This document shows, piece by piece, positions 20,668-29,156 of a stretch of 64,000 nucleotides of DNA. Location: assembly GCF_010894405.1 (NCBI RefSeq), contig NZ_JAAIYA010000020.1, positions 156,495 through 220,494 on the forward strand, written 5' to 3'. This stretch comes from Pyxidicoccus caerfyrddinensis. Its GTDB lineage: Bacteria > Myxococcota > Myxococcia > Myxococcales > Myxococcaceae. A model generated the notes under the pieces. That model was not told the DNA's origin, made no database searches, and worked only from the letters and a program-made list of their open reading frames with translations. Both the position numbers and the translations under genes were made by a program. The number at the start of each line of letters is the position of its first letter. The first letter of the stretch is position 1.

Positions 20668-20684
20668 GATTCAGATGCTGAATC
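20668..20684. promoter_or_regulatory. Palindrome GATTCAG-ATG-CTGAATC over the TetR start codon (autoregulatory operator)
   Basis: This is a perfect 7-3-7 inverted repeat whose spacer is the proposed ATG of the tetR-type gene. A second overlapping pair, GAATC-GA-GATTC, follows at 20680-20691. TAAATA at 20661-20666 lies 8 nt before the ATG and could be the -10 box. A repressor bound here would block its own promoter and the exporter genes behind it, the usual logic of TetR-exporter operons. Confidence 0.65.
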
Positions 20685-21304
20685 GAGATTCAAAAAGTAG
20701 AAAGCCGGCTCAGAATCTCCGCTCCCGGCTGAAGGAGGCCACCGCCGACGCCATCCTGGTGGCCGCGGCGGAGGTGTTCGCGGAGCAGGGGCTGGTGGCC
20801 GCGCGCATGGAGACCATCGCCGAGCGCGCGGGCGTGTCCGTGGGCACGCTCTACAACCACTTCGACGACCGGGCGGCGCTGCTGGACGCGCTGATGAAGC
20901 GCCGCCGCGAGGCGCTGCTGGAGCGGCTGGACGAGGCTCTCGCCGACTCGGATGGGCGCCCCTTCCGCGAGCAGCTCGCCACCTTCCTGGCCGCGCTGGC
21001 GGACCACGTGGCCGAGCACGGCGGCTTCCTGCGCGTCCTCATGCAGTCGGAGGAGCTGATGGACCGCAAGGCGCGCCAGGGCCAGTCTCGGGCGGAGCTG
21101 CACCGGCGGCTGGAGACGCTCATCGGCCGCGGCGTGCGCGCCGGCCAGGTGCGCCCCGAAGGCCAGTCGCTCTATCCCGCACTGCTGATGGGCATGCTGA
21201 GCGCCGTCTTCCATCGGGAACTCGGGGCCAGCCAGGGCGGTGAGGGAATGGAGAAGAACCTGGAGGAGCTGTCGCGCGTCTTCCTGAAGGGCGTGGAGGT
21301 CTGA
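20675..21304 (+). CDS. TetR-family transcriptional repressor
   Basis: The protein has 209 residues from ATG 20675. This start gives normal TetR length and sits inside a palindromic operator; upstream in-frame extension would run into repeat DNA. The N-terminal DNA-binding domain has ADAILVAAAEVFAEQG and the recognition helix region IAERAGVSVGTLYNHFDDRAALLDAL. The C-terminal ligand domain is typical, variable and helical. It heads an operon with an EmrB-type exporter (4 nt gap) and an EmrA-type adaptor, so it probably represses that pump until a toxic ligand binds. The ligand is unknown. Confidence 0.92.
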   Translation: MLNRDSKSRKPAQNLRSRLKEATADAILVAAAEVFAEQGLVAARMETIAERAGVSVGTLYNHFDDRAALLDALMKRRREALLERLDEALADSDGRPFREQLATFLAALADHVAEHGGFLRVLMQSEELMDRKARQGQSRAELHRRLETLIGRGVRAGQVRPEGQSLYPALLMGMLSAVFHRELGASQGGEGMEKNLEELSRVFLKGVEV

Positions 21305-21308
21305 CGCC

Positions 21309-22940
21309 ATGGCATCCACCATCGCCCTCAATCCACCACCGGCCGTCCCGGTCCCGCGCAAGGTGACGAACAAGTGGCTCGTCACGCTGTCGGTGACGTT
21401 CGGCACGCTGATGGGCGCCATCGACTCGTCCATCGTCAACGTGGCCATGCCGCAGCTGCGCGGCGCGGTGGGCGCCACGGTGCAGGAAATCACCTGGACG
21501 ACGACGGGCTTCGTCATCGCCACGGTGATGGTGATGCCGCTGACGGGCTTCCTCGGACGCCTCTTCGGTCAGAAGCGCGTGTACCTGGGGTGCCTGCTGC
21601 TGTTCGTGGTGGGCTCGTTCCTGTGCGGCCTGGCGTGGAACCTGCCCTCGCTGGTCCTCTTCCGCTTCGTCCAGGGCCTGGGCGCTGGAGCGCTCCAGCC
21701 CACCGAGCAGGCCATCCTCCGGCAGACCTTCCCGCCCGAGGAGCAGGGCACGGCGATGGCGCTGTTCGCCATGGCCGTCATGGTGGGCCCGGCCATCGGC
21801 CCCACGCTGGGCGGCCTCATCGTCGACAACCTCCACTGGTCCTGGATCTTCTTCATCAACCTCCCGGTGGGCATCCTTGGCTTCTTCATGGTGGCGCGCT
21901 TCGTCCAGGAGGACGAGGAGCTGCGGACCTTCGCGCGGGCGGAGGCCGAGCGTCAGCGCAAGCACATGGACTGGGCCGGCATCATCCTGCTGTGCGTGGG
22001 GCTGGCCTCGCTCCAGTACCTCCTGGAGGAAGGGCAGAGCCATGACTGGTTCGAGTCCGGCGTCATCACCGCGTGCACCCTGGTGTCCTTCACCTGCCTG
22101 GCCGCCTTCGTCATCCGCGAGCTGACCGCGGAGGTGCCCGCCGTCAACCTGCGGCTGTTCAAGGACCCCGTGTTCGCCTCCGGCACGGTGTTCAACGCGC
22201 TGGTGTTCTCCATCCTCATGGCGAGCATGTTCCTGCTGCCGCTGTTCATGCAGGAGCTGCTGGGCTTCACCGCCACCCAGTCTGGCCTGGCGCTGATGCC
22301 GCGCACGCTGGTGATGATGGTGATGATGCCCATCGTCGGGCGCCTCTACCGGCGCATTCCGCCGCGGATGCTCATCCTGACGGGCGTGGTGCTCACCGGC
22401 CTGGGCGCGTTCCAGATGAGCCACTTCTCGCTGCAGACGGGGACGGGCAACATCATCGGCGCGATTGCCCTCCAGGGCGTGGGCTTCAGCCTGCTGTTCG
22501 TCCCGCTCTCCACCGTGGCGCTGTCGAAGGTGCCGCGCGAGCGGATGGCGGATGCCACCGGCCTCAACTCGCTGCTGCGGCAGGTGGGCGGCTCCATCGG
22601 CCTGGCCATCTTCGCGACGCTGCTGTCCCGCTTCACCGTGCACGCCACGGCTGCCGTCTCCGCGCACGTCACGCTGGACCGGCTGGAGGTGGCGACTCGG
22701 ATGGCGGCCATGCAGAAGGGCCTGTCCGGCATGGGCATGGACGCGGTGAGCGCCCAGGCGCTGGGGCTCCGCATGATGGCCGGCACCGTCGCGCGGCAGG
22801 CGGCGGTGCTCGCCTTCGACAAGCTCTTCGTGCTGGCGGCGCTGCTCTTCGTGGTGGTGCTGCCCCTGGTTTTCCTGCTCAAGGCCCCCAAGGGTGGCCC
22901 GGCTTCCGGTGAGAAGCCGCACATCGACGTGGAGATATAG
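21309..22940 (+). CDS. EmrB/QacA-type (DHA2) multidrug exporter of the MFS
   Basis: This 543-residue inner-membrane protein has about 14 transmembrane helices. It begins after a cytoplasmic leader with WLVTLSVTFGTLMGAIDSSIVNVAMPQL, the DHA2 helix-1 pattern (shown here in part: GAIDSSIVNVAMPQL). It carries the MFS motif A equivalent GFLGRLFGQKRVY and the antiporter motif region PAIGPTLGGLI. GGAGG in the end of the TetR gene serves as its ribosome site. With the downstream EmrA-like adaptor it should form a proton-driven export system crossing the envelope. The substrate is unknown; neighbouring PKS products are possible but unproven cargo. Confidence 0.92.
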   Translation: MASTIALNPPPAVPVPRKVTNKWLVTLSVTFGTLMGAIDSSIVNVAMPQLRGAVGATVQEITWTTTGFVIATVMVMPLTGFLGRLFGQKRVYLGCLLLFVVGSFLCGLAWNLPSLVLFRFVQGLGAGALQPTEQAILRQTFPPEEQGTAMALFAMAVMVGPAIGPTLGGLIVDNLHWSWIFFINLPVGILGFFMVARFVQEDEELRTFARAEAERQRKHMDWAGIILLCVGLASLQYLLEEGQSHDWFESGVITACTLVSFTCLAAFVIRELTAEVPAVNLRLFKDPVFASGTVFNALVFSILMASMFLLPLFMQELLGFTATQSGLALMPRTLVMMVMMPIVGRLYRRIPPRMLILTGVVLTGLGAFQMSHFSLQTGTGNIIGAIALQGVGFSLLFVPLSTVALSKVPRERMADATGLNSLLRQVGGSIGLAIFATLLSRFTVHATAAVSAHVTLDRLEVATRMAAMQKGLSGMGMDAVSAQALGLRMMAGTVARQAAVLAFDKLFVLAALLFVVVLPLVFLLKAPKGGPASGEKPHIDVEI

Positions 22941-22943
22941 AAG

Positions 22944-24179
22944 ATGTCGACTCCTTCCTCGGCTCCCCAGCTCGTCACTCCCGAGAGTCCGGCCAAGGCC
23001 CCTCAGGCCCCGCGCCGGAGCGGCAAGCGCGCCTACCTCATCCTCGCCGGCGTCGTGGCGGCGGTGCTGCTGCTCATCGGCGGGTTCAAGGTCCTCACCG
23101 TCGGCCAGGAGGCCACCGACGACGCGCAGGTGGAGGCGGATGTGGTGCCGCTGTCCGTGCGCGTCTCCGGCCCCGTGCTGCGCGTGGCGGTGGCGGACAA
23201 CACGGTGGTGCACAAGGGCGACGTGCTCGTGGAGTTGGACGCGCGCGAGTACGCCGCCCAGGTGAAGCAGGCGGAGGCGGAGCTGGAGTCCGCGCGCGCC
23301 CAGGCGGACGCGGCGGACGCGCAGGTGGCGGTGACGACGGCGGGCGCCAAGGGCGGCTTCTCCACGGCGCGCGCCCAGATGTCCACCAGCGCCGCGGCGG
23401 CGGGCGGCGCCGAGGCCCAGGTGGCCGCGGCCCGGGCGGCCCTCAGTCGCGCGGAGGCCCAGGCGCGCAAGGCCGAGCTGGATTTGCAGCGCGCGAAGAC
23501 GCTGCGCGAGCAGAACGTGGTGGCGCAGCAGTCGCTGGACGACGCCCAGGCGGGCTCCGACACCGCGAAGGCCGCGGTGGAAGGTGCGCGCGCGCAGCTC
23601 ACCGCCGCCGAGGAGAGCCGCCGCATGGCCCAGGGCAAGGTGGCCGAGGCCCAGGGACAGCTCGACCAGAGCGCGCCCATCGACTCGAAGATTGCCGCGG
23701 CCCAGGCCAGCGCGGCGCTCGCTCACGCCCGGGTGAAGGCGACCGAGGCGACACTGGAGCAGGCGAAGCTGCGGCTGGACTACACCCGCGTCCTCGCGCC
23801 CTCGGACGGGCAGGTGTCGCGGCTGTCCGTCCATGAAGGCCAGTTCCTCGGCGCCGGGCAGCTGGTGGCGGAGCTGGTGCCCACGCAGACGTACGTGGTG
23901 GCCAACTTCAAGGAGACCCAGGTGGGCGACATGAAGCCGGGCCAGGTGGTGGAGGTGGAGGTGGACGCGTACTCCGGCAAGACGCTGGAAGGCCGCGTGG
24001 AGAGCCTGTCGGGTGGCACCGGCGCGCGCTTCTCGCTGCTGCCGCCGGACAACGCCTCGGGCAACTTCGTGAAGGTGGTGCAGCGCGTGCCCGTGCGCAT
24101 CGCCTGGAGCCACCCGCCGGAAGGACTCACCCTGCGCGCGGGCCTGTCCGCCCACGTGACGGTGCACACGCGCAACTGA
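22944..24179 (+). CDS. EmrA/HlyD-type membrane-fusion adaptor protein
   Basis: This 411-residue protein begins 3 nt after the exporter stop. It has a short cytoplasmic N-terminus, one membrane anchor (YLILAGVVAAVLLLIGGF), a biotinyl-lipoyl half (TDDAQVEADVVPLSVRVSG), a long Ala-rich coiled coil (about 95-260), the second lipoyl half (RVLAPSDGQVSRLSVHEGQF) and a beta-barrel domain. This is the standard EmrA layout. It links the inner-membrane exporter to an outer-membrane channel. No TolC-like channel is encoded next to it; the downstream outer-membrane-like protein does not look like TolC. Confidence 0.92.
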   Translation: MSTPSSAPQLVTPESPAKAPQAPRRSGKRAYLILAGVVAAVLLLIGGFKVLTVGQEATDDAQVEADVVPLSVRVSGPVLRVAVADNTVVHKGDVLVELDAREYAAQVKQAEAELESARAQADAADAQVAVTTAGAKGGFSTARAQMSTSAAAAGGAEAQVAAARAALSRAEAQARKAELDLQRAKTLREQNVVAQQSLDDAQAGSDTAKAAVEGARAQLTAAEESRRMAQGKVAEAQGQLDQSAPIDSKIAAAQASAALAHARVKATEATLEQAKLRLDYTRVLAPSDGQVSRLSVHEGQFLGAGQLVAELVPTQTYVVANFKETQVGDMKPGQVVEVEVDAYSGKTLEGRVESLSGGTGARFSLLPPDNASGNFVKVVQRVPVRIAWSHPPEGLTLRAGLSAHVTVHTRN

Positions 24180-24227
24180 GTGGCGCGTTCCGCCGGTGTT
24201 GCAGAAGTGCAGGGCCCGGTCGGTTGG

Positions 24228-24252
24228 GCGCCGGAGCGCGATGCTCCGGCGC
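24228..24252 (+). other. Perfect 10-bp hairpin between adaptor and barrel genes
   Basis: GCGCCGGAGC and GCTCCGGCGC flank a 5-nt loop. There is no T tract after the stem, so it is not a classic intrinsic terminator. It could halt transcription with Rho, or stabilise the operon mRNA. It separates the exporter operon from a gene with its own apparent promoter (TAGCGT at 24265-24270). Confidence 0.5.
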
Positions 24253-24264
24253 GGTGACGCGCGC

Positions 24265-24270
24265 TAGCGT
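24265..24270 (+). promoter_or_regulatory. Candidate -10 element (TAGCGT), leaderless start
   Basis: TAGCGT ends 8 nt before the ATG at 24279 and there is no Shine-Dalgarno sequence in between, so transcription could begin at the start codon. The -35 position would fall in the preceding hairpin and is not recognisable. Confidence 0.3.
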
Positions 24271-24278
24271 CCGTCGGC

Positions 24279-25181
24279 ATGCACACCCGACTGCTCGTCT
24301 TCGTCCTCGCCGCCGTGTGTCTCGTGGCCCCTCGTGCCCAGGCCCGGCCCTACCGCGCCATCATCACTCGCACCGCGGAGACCACCCAGAGCGGCAACCT
24401 GGAGCTGGGCCTGCGGTACCAGGGCTTCTTCGCGCTCGACTTCGAAGAGTCGCAGCCCTACCAGCAAATCTCGCCGAGCTTGCGCTTCGGCATCCTCGAC
24501 AACCTGGAGGTCAACCTCTACCTGGAGCTGCTTGCGCTGGGCCTCCCGGGAGAGGACGAGTTCGAGCTCGCCTTCGGTGACATCCCCGTGGGGTTGCAGT
24601 GGTCCTTCCTGAAGACGCCGAAGGTGGCGCTGGGTGTCTACGGGCGCGTCACGCTGCCCACGGGCCCCAGTGAGGAGGACGGCATCATCCCCAGCCTGTC
24701 GGACGGCACGTGGGACTGGGAGGGCACCCTCATCGGCGAGTTCCGGGCGACGAAGGACCTGCGCTTCATGCTCAACGGCGGCTACTTCCACCAGGGCACG
24801 CGCGACAGGGGCACGCTGCCGGACTTCGACGTCCCGGACGCGGTGCAGGTGTCGCTGGCCGGCACGTACAACCTCGACAAGTTCACCATGCTGGGGCTGG
24901 AGGTGGTCAGCCGCATCTATTTCGAGGATGTGATTACGCCGGTGTGGCGCGACAACGCCACGCAGGTGGAAATCATCCCCGTGCTGCGTCACGAGGCCTT
25001 CCCCGGCCTGGTGCTGGAGGCCGTCGCGGGCGTGGCGGTGACGCCGGAGCTGAGCGAAATCTACCAGTTCCGCGTCCTGCTCGGCGGCACCTACGAGTTC
25101 GACCTCGCCTCGGGGCCGAAGCTGCCCACGAAGGAGGAGGACCTCCGCCGGCCCAAGGTGCCCTCGCGCCGACGCCGCTGA
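24279..25181 (+). CDS. Outer-membrane beta-barrel-like protein
   Basis: The 300-residue protein has a clear signal peptide (LLVFVLAAVCLVAPRAQA, cleavage likely before RPYRA). The mature part is made of alternating amphipathic strands, such as NLELGLRYQGFFAL, LEVNLYLELLAL, KVALGVYGRVTLPTG, LRFMLNGGYF and VQVSLAGTYNL, as in transporter-like outer-membrane barrels. The C-terminus, by contrast, is a charged Arg/Lys-rich tail and not the aromatic-ending final strand typical of BamA substrates. It is not TolC-like. It follows the exporter operon in the same direction but has its own apparent promoter. Function is unknown. Confidence 0.75.
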   Translation: MHTRLLVFVLAAVCLVAPRAQARPYRAIITRTAETTQSGNLELGLRYQGFFALDFEESQPYQQISPSLRFGILDNLEVNLYLELLALGLPGEDEFELAFGDIPVGLQWSFLKTPKVALGVYGRVTLPTGPSEEDGIIPSLSDGTWDWEGTLIGEFRATKDLRFMLNGGYFHQGTRDRGTLPDFDVPDAVQVSLAGTYNLDKFTMLGLEVVSRIYFEDVITPVWRDNATQVEIIPVLRHEAFPGLVLEAVAGVAVTPELSEIYQFRVLLGGTYEFDLASGPKLPTKEEDLRRPKVPSRRRR

Positions 25182-25344
25182 GCGGGGCCGGTCGTCCGAG
25201 AGCCATTGCTCGCCTGCCTGGACTCCTCCGAAGGGGCAGGCCCTGGAGTGCCCGGGAGTGGACCTACAGGAAACCCACGTCTTCGCTGTTGTCCCCCATG
25301 CCGTAGTGTTCATACAGGGTGGGGCGTCATGGGAAGGCCGGCCA

Positions 25345-26415
25345 ATGAGTCAAAAACAACCAGAACGCGCACAGACCGATGGCAGCCTTCGCAGCGAGCG
25401 CGCCAGGACGGACTCGGAGCTGGACAAGAAGCGGGCCTCGATAGCCGAGGATTCGGACGAGGTCCTCGCTCGCGCTCATGCCCGCGCGGATGGCGTGCTC
25501 AAGGCTGCCCGCGCGAAGGCCGACACGGCGGGTGTTGGCTCGACTGCTGCGCTCAGGGGCGAGCGAAAAGAGGAGGACCGCGCCCTGGCCGAGGAGCGCA
25601 CCTCCCAGGCTGCTCAACTGACCCGCGAGCGCGAGGAGCGGCGGAGAGCGCTCGCGGAGCTCCTCCGCTTCGAGCGTGACGAGACGGACAAGGACCTGCT
25701 GATAGAGCGCACGGGGGCCGACGCCGCATTGGTCACCCGCGATGACTTTCTCGGGATGGTCAGTCATGACCTCCGCTCGATGCTGGGAGGCATCGCCGTG
25801 AGTACCGCCCTCATGGTGAAGGAAGCGACGAACGACGCCGCTGGCAAGAAGGTCGTGCAGCGTGCCGAGGGCATCCAGCGATTCACGGCCCGCATGAACC
25901 GCCTCCTCGGCGATTTGCTGGACGTCGTCAGCATCGAGGCGGGTCAGCTCCAGGTGAGTCCCGTGCCCGACGACCTCACCCGGGTGATGCGCGAGTCGGT
26001 CGAGGCCTTCCAGCACGTGGCCTCCGCTCAAGGCATCTCGCTCTCGGTGGTCGACTCCCCCGGACCGCTCCTCGCGACTTTCGACCCCGAGCGCGTCCTC
26101 CAGGTCCTCGCGAACCTCCTGAGCAATGCCTTGAAGTTCACCCGCGAAGGCGGCCGGGTCGAGCTTCGCGCCGTGTCAGAGGGCGCGCTGTGCAGGGTCT
26201 CCGTCACCGATACCGGCTCGGGAATCCCGGACGACCAGCTGGAATCGATTTTCGAGCGGTTCCGCCAGGTGAGCCGGTTTGACCGCCGCGGGCACGGGCT
26301 CGGGTTGCACATCTCCAAATGCCTCGTCGAGGCACATGGCGGGCGCATCTGGGCGGAGAGCCGCCTCGGGAGTGGCAGCACATTCCATTTCACGCTGCCG
26401 CGCGCCGGGGAGTGA
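25345..26415 (+). CDS. Soluble sensor histidine kinase with N-terminal coiled coil
   Basis: The protein has 356 residues from ATG 25345 (GGAAGG 7 nt upstream). Residues 1-130 are a highly charged, Ala/Arg/Glu/Asp-rich helical region with repeating ER, RT and AR patterns, likely a coiled coil. No membrane segment or PAS/GAF domain is visible. The dimerisation/phosphoacceptor domain has FLGMVSHDLRSML with His141. The ATPase domain has the N box VLANLLSNALKFT, G1 VTDTGSGIPDD, F box IFERFRQ and G2 GHGLGLHISK. All catalytic motifs are intact. No response regulator lies next to it, so it is an orphan kinase, common in myxobacteria. The signal may be sensed by a partner docking on the coiled coil; that is inference. 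Confidence 0.9.
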   Translation: MSQKQPERAQTDGSLRSERARTDSELDKKRASIAEDSDEVLARAHARADGVLKAARAKADTAGVGSTAALRGERKEEDRALAEERTSQAAQLTREREERRRALAELLRFERDETDKDLLIERTGADAALVTRDDFLGMVSHDLRSMLGGIAVSTALMVKEATNDAAGKKVVQRAEGIQRFTARMNRLLGDLLDVVSIEAGQLQVSPVPDDLTRVMRESVEAFQHVASAQGISLSVVDSPGPLLATFDPERVLQVLANLLSNALKFTREGGRVELRAVSEGALCRVSVTDTGSGIPDDQLESIFERFRQVSRFDRRGHGLGLHISKCLVEAHGGRIWAESRLGSGSTFHFTLPRAGE

Positions 26416-26517
26416 TGTCACGGGGCGGCGGACCCGCGGTGTCAGGCGGTACCCCGCATTTCAGGGCTGTCCAGGATTTCGTTAGGGTGCTCTCCCTTTC
26501 GAAGTCCTGGAGGTCCC

Positions 26518-28140
26518 ATGCACTTGCGTCGGTTCTCGTTCCTCGTCGTCCCCTCCGTTGCCGCGTGGCTCGGCTGTGCTGGCGGTGAGCCCGGCACGTC
26601 GCCGGAGTCTGATGAAGGCCTTCCCCAGGTGGTGGTGGTGGACCCCGGGCAGGCGGGAGATGGGACGTGGATGGGCGTGGAGCTCGCCGCGGGTTGTGAC
26701 ACGGATGGCGGCACGCCCAGCAACACGGTGCTGGTGACGAGCTCCACGCGCTACCACACGGCGGCGGGCGTGGCGACGCGGCCCAATGACATGTCGGCGA
26801 GCCCTCCCGAGGTGCTCGTCCCCAACGGGTTGACGTTCACCCGTATCACCGGCACGGCGGTGGACGGCGGCTACCAGTTCACTGGCGTGCCCTCCGGCGC
26901 GTACTACCTGAAGACGGGCACCAGCTACATCGTCACGGACGAGCGGCAGGTGGAGCTGGGTACCAACCGGTTGGGACGGGCGGACACCGTCTTCACCTCG
27001 CAGTACGTGACGCCGCTGCAGCTGAACCTGTCGGGGCTGGCGCCGTGGACGCCCTACAGGAGCTCCTTCTTGCCGGGCTCCAGCGTGGCGGTGGCATCCG
27101 GCCAGGTGGAGGTGTTCGGCGAGATGGAATTTCCAGGAGGGGTTGCCGCGGGCCAGACGAGCCTCGTGACCAACCAGGCCTCGCTGCCCAATTTCATGGG
27201 CAACTTTCCCGTCTTCAGCGCGAGCGCTGGAGACAAGCTGTACGTGAGCCAGCTCGGACAGCAGGACGCGGGCACGCTGCCGGACGGGGGCGCTCTGGCC
27301 TACGAAACGGTGGTGCGCGGCCTGGAGACGAGCGCCTTCAACTTCACGCCGAACGGCACCGCCGCCCTGCCCATCAGCGGGGTGATGCAGCCGGTGAGCA
27401 TGACCGAGCTCCCCATCGAGTGGCGCCTGCCCGAGTACACCATCCGGGCCTCGGAGGTGCATCCGGCGGCCACGCTCGGCACGTCCACGTTCAGCATCGT
27501 TCCCGCCGCGCATGGCCTGACGAACGGGTGGATTGGCTATTCGGGCGAGCTGCTCAACCTCCTGCTGCCGCAGGGCGCCTCGTTCAACCTCACGCGCCGG
27601 CTGACGTATGGCAACCCGTTCCCGTCCACCTGGGGCGTGGTGGGGACCACGAGTTACTCGTTCCGGGTGGTGGGCACCGTCGCCGGCAGCCCCACCCAGT
27701 ACACCGTCAGCGGTAGCATCGCCACGTCTGACCGGCTGGAGAACCTCGTGGCCGGTCCGCTGCTGCCGCGCGTGACGTCGCCCCGGTCGCTGAGCATCGA
27801 CGGGATTGCGGCGAGCGTGCAACGCGAGGTGGGCACCGTCAGCCCCGTCATCTCCTGGCTGCCGCCGTCCATGGGCTCACCCTCGGCGTACCGGATGACC
27901 CTCTACCGGTTCCCGCCAGGGCAGACCAACGCGACCACGCATGCGCGCTTCTACCTGCCCGGCTCGGCCACGCAGGTGCGGCTGCCGGCCGGGACGCTGG
28001 CTCCGGCCTCCATCTACTACCTGCGCGTGACGGCGGTGGACGCGCCCAACTACGACGTCGAGCACGAGCCGTTCGTCTCCGCTGAGCGGCTGCCCTACGC
28101 CTCCGCGGACGCCCTCAGCTCCCTGTTCACGACGCCGTGA
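26518..28140 (+). CDS. Exported lipoprotein, carboxypeptidase-regulatory/fibronectin-like folds
   Basis: This 540-residue protein has a ribosome site GGAGG 4 nt before the ATG and a signal peptide ending in AWLGCAGG (lipobox-like). The body is beta-rich and low in Lys. Residues 55-140 contain ITGTAVDGGYQFTGVPSGAYYLKTG, which resembles carboxypeptidase-regulatory or SdrD-like beta sandwiches (shortened here: GGYQFTGVPSGAYYLKTG). The last 120 residues (VISWLPPSMG, YRMTLYRF, YYLRVTAVDAPNYD) resemble a fibronectin type III domain. No catalytic motif is visible. It is probably a surface or periplasmic protein of unknown role. It stands alone between the histidine kinase and the convergent LemA-like gene. 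Confidence 0.7.
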   Translation: MHLRRFSFLVVPSVAAWLGCAGGEPGTSPESDEGLPQVVVVDPGQAGDGTWMGVELAAGCDTDGGTPSNTVLVTSSTRYHTAAGVATRPNDMSASPPEVLVPNGLTFTRITGTAVDGGYQFTGVPSGAYYLKTGTSYIVTDERQVELGTNRLGRADTVFTSQYVTPLQLNLSGLAPWTPYRSSFLPGSSVAVASGQVEVFGEMEFPGGVAAGQTSLVTNQASLPNFMGNFPVFSASAGDKLYVSQLGQQDAGTLPDGGALAYETVVRGLETSAFNFTPNGTAALPISGVMQPVSMTELPIEWRLPEYTIRASEVHPAATLGTSTFSIVPAAHGLTNGWIGYSGELLNLLLPQGASFNLTRRLTYGNPFPSTWGVVGTTSYSFRVVGTVAGSPTQYTVSGSIATSDRLENLVAGPLLPRVTSPRSLSIDGIAASVQREVGTVSPVISWLPPSMGSPSAYRMTLYRFPPGQTNATTHARFYLPGSATQVRLPAGTLAPASIYYLRVTAVDAPNYDVEHEPFVSAERLPYASADALSSLFTTP

Positions 28141-28156
28141 GAGGGGCTCGCGAGGC

Positions 28157-28795
28157 TCACCATGTACCCACGTCGGTGGACAGCGGCACGGAGGAGGGGA
28201 GCCCGGTGAGGCCCACCACCCAGGACTGGGGGAACGCGGACGCGGCGGCGTTGTACTGCGTGGCCAGCCCGTCATAGCGGCGCTTCTCCACCGCCACCCG
28301 GTTGTCCGCTCCGGAGAGCTGCGCGTCGCGCTCCGGGCCGGGGGTGGCGGTGGTGTACCGCTGCTCCACCTCCACGCGGCGCTCCAGCACGTTGCGCACC
28401 TGCGCGCGCTGGCGCGTCACTTCCTGGAGCGTGGTGTTCAGGCCGTTGCGCACGGACAGCCCGCTCAGCCCGGCCACGCCCGCGAGGCTCGCGGCGACGA
28501 TGGCGCCCAGCCTCAGGCGTCGGCCCAGCCGTTCCCTCCGGGCCTTCGCCAAGGCCTCTTCCTCTCGCCGGGCCTGTTCCTGCTCCTGACGGCGTTGCGC
28601 CAGGGCCGCCATCGCCCGGTCGATGTACTGGCCGGGGATGTCCAGTTCCTCGCCGATGCGCTTGAGGTCGTCGGCGGTGAGCGTCTCCGGCGCGGCGTCC
28701 TTCTGCATCATCCGCGTTGCGGTGTGGATGAGGTCGTCCACGTCGTCGTAGGCGACCTGTCCCTGGGGCGGGCGGTTTCTGGGGGACTCGCTCAT
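28157..28795 (-). CDS. LemA-like single-pass membrane protein
   Basis: The 212-residue protein has an acidic N-terminal part with DLIHTATRMMQKD and ADDLKRIGEELDIP, then an Arg/Glu/Gln-rich helix, one membrane segment (LGAIVAASLAGVAGLSGLSV, about 97-116) and a C-terminal helical region. The C-terminus contains VAVEKRRYDGLATQYNAAASAFPQSWVVGL, which resembles the conserved LemA helix pattern (shown in part: KRRYDGLATQYNAAASAFPQ). LemA proteins are helical-bundle membrane proteins of poorly known function. Here the LemA part sits at the end and the N-terminal extension is unusual. It is divergent from the PKS at 29157. Confidence 0.75.
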   Translation of the reverse strand: MSESPRNRPPQGQVAYDDVDDLIHTATRMMQKDAAPETLTADDLKRIGEELDIPGQYIDRAMAALAQRRQEQEQARREEEALAKARRERLGRRLRLGAIVAASLAGVAGLSGLSVRNGLNTTLQEVTRQRAQVRNVLERRVEVEQRYTTATPGPERDAQLSGADNRVAVEKRRYDGLATQYNAAASAFPQSWVVGLTGLPSSVPLSTDVGTW

Positions 28796-29156
28796 TGCGG
28801 CGACGATACGCCGGATGCGCGCGGGGCCGGAAACAGGGCGCTGCCCCTTCAGGGGAGCTTCATCCGCCGCTTCTGGTTCTCGACGGGACCGGGTCTCAGT
28901 AGAGCGGGACGTGGCCTCCGCGTGCCCTGCATCGGCCCGCGCCAGCTCGACTGCCCGGCTCGGTAACCGTGTTACCCTTCCCGCAGGAGGTGCCCGGGCA
29001 CCTCCCGAGGGGAGACTCCTGGTCCGGAGGTCCGGGACAGGCTGTCACCTGGGGGGCAGGCAAGGGAACTCGTATGCTGGGGCAGGGGGCTCGCGCCGCT
29101 CGCCTCAGGTGTGTTGGAACGGGCTCCCAGAAAAACGCCGAGAGACGAGTGACCGC
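28796..29156. promoter_or_regulatory. Control region of the second PKS with two perfect inverted repeats
   Basis: This 361-nt gap lies between the divergent LemA-like gene and the PKS. GGTAAC-CGT-GTTACC (28962-28976) is a perfect 6-3-6 inverted repeat. Ten bases later GGAGGTGCCCGGGCACCTCC (28986-29005) is a perfect 20-bp palindrome. A TATGCT box at 29073-29078 is a candidate -10, giving a leader of about 70 nt. The same TATGCTGGGGC string occurs at the promoter of the membrane-protein gene at 43209. No -35 box is convincing. The repeats are good operator candidates for cluster control. Confidence 0.5.

Noticed and set aside
24228..24252. Intrinsic terminator after the EmrA-like gene
   Set aside because: The stem is perfect but no T tract follows, so it is listed only as a hairpin.
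24279..25181. TolC-type outer-membrane channel for the exporter operon
   Set aside because: The protein is too short and strand-rich throughout, without the long helical hairpins of TolC.
28815..29156. N-terminal extension of the second PKS
   Set aside because: It contains no domain and overlaps a region with palindromes and a promoter-like box; the KS begins near residue 14 from ATG 29157.
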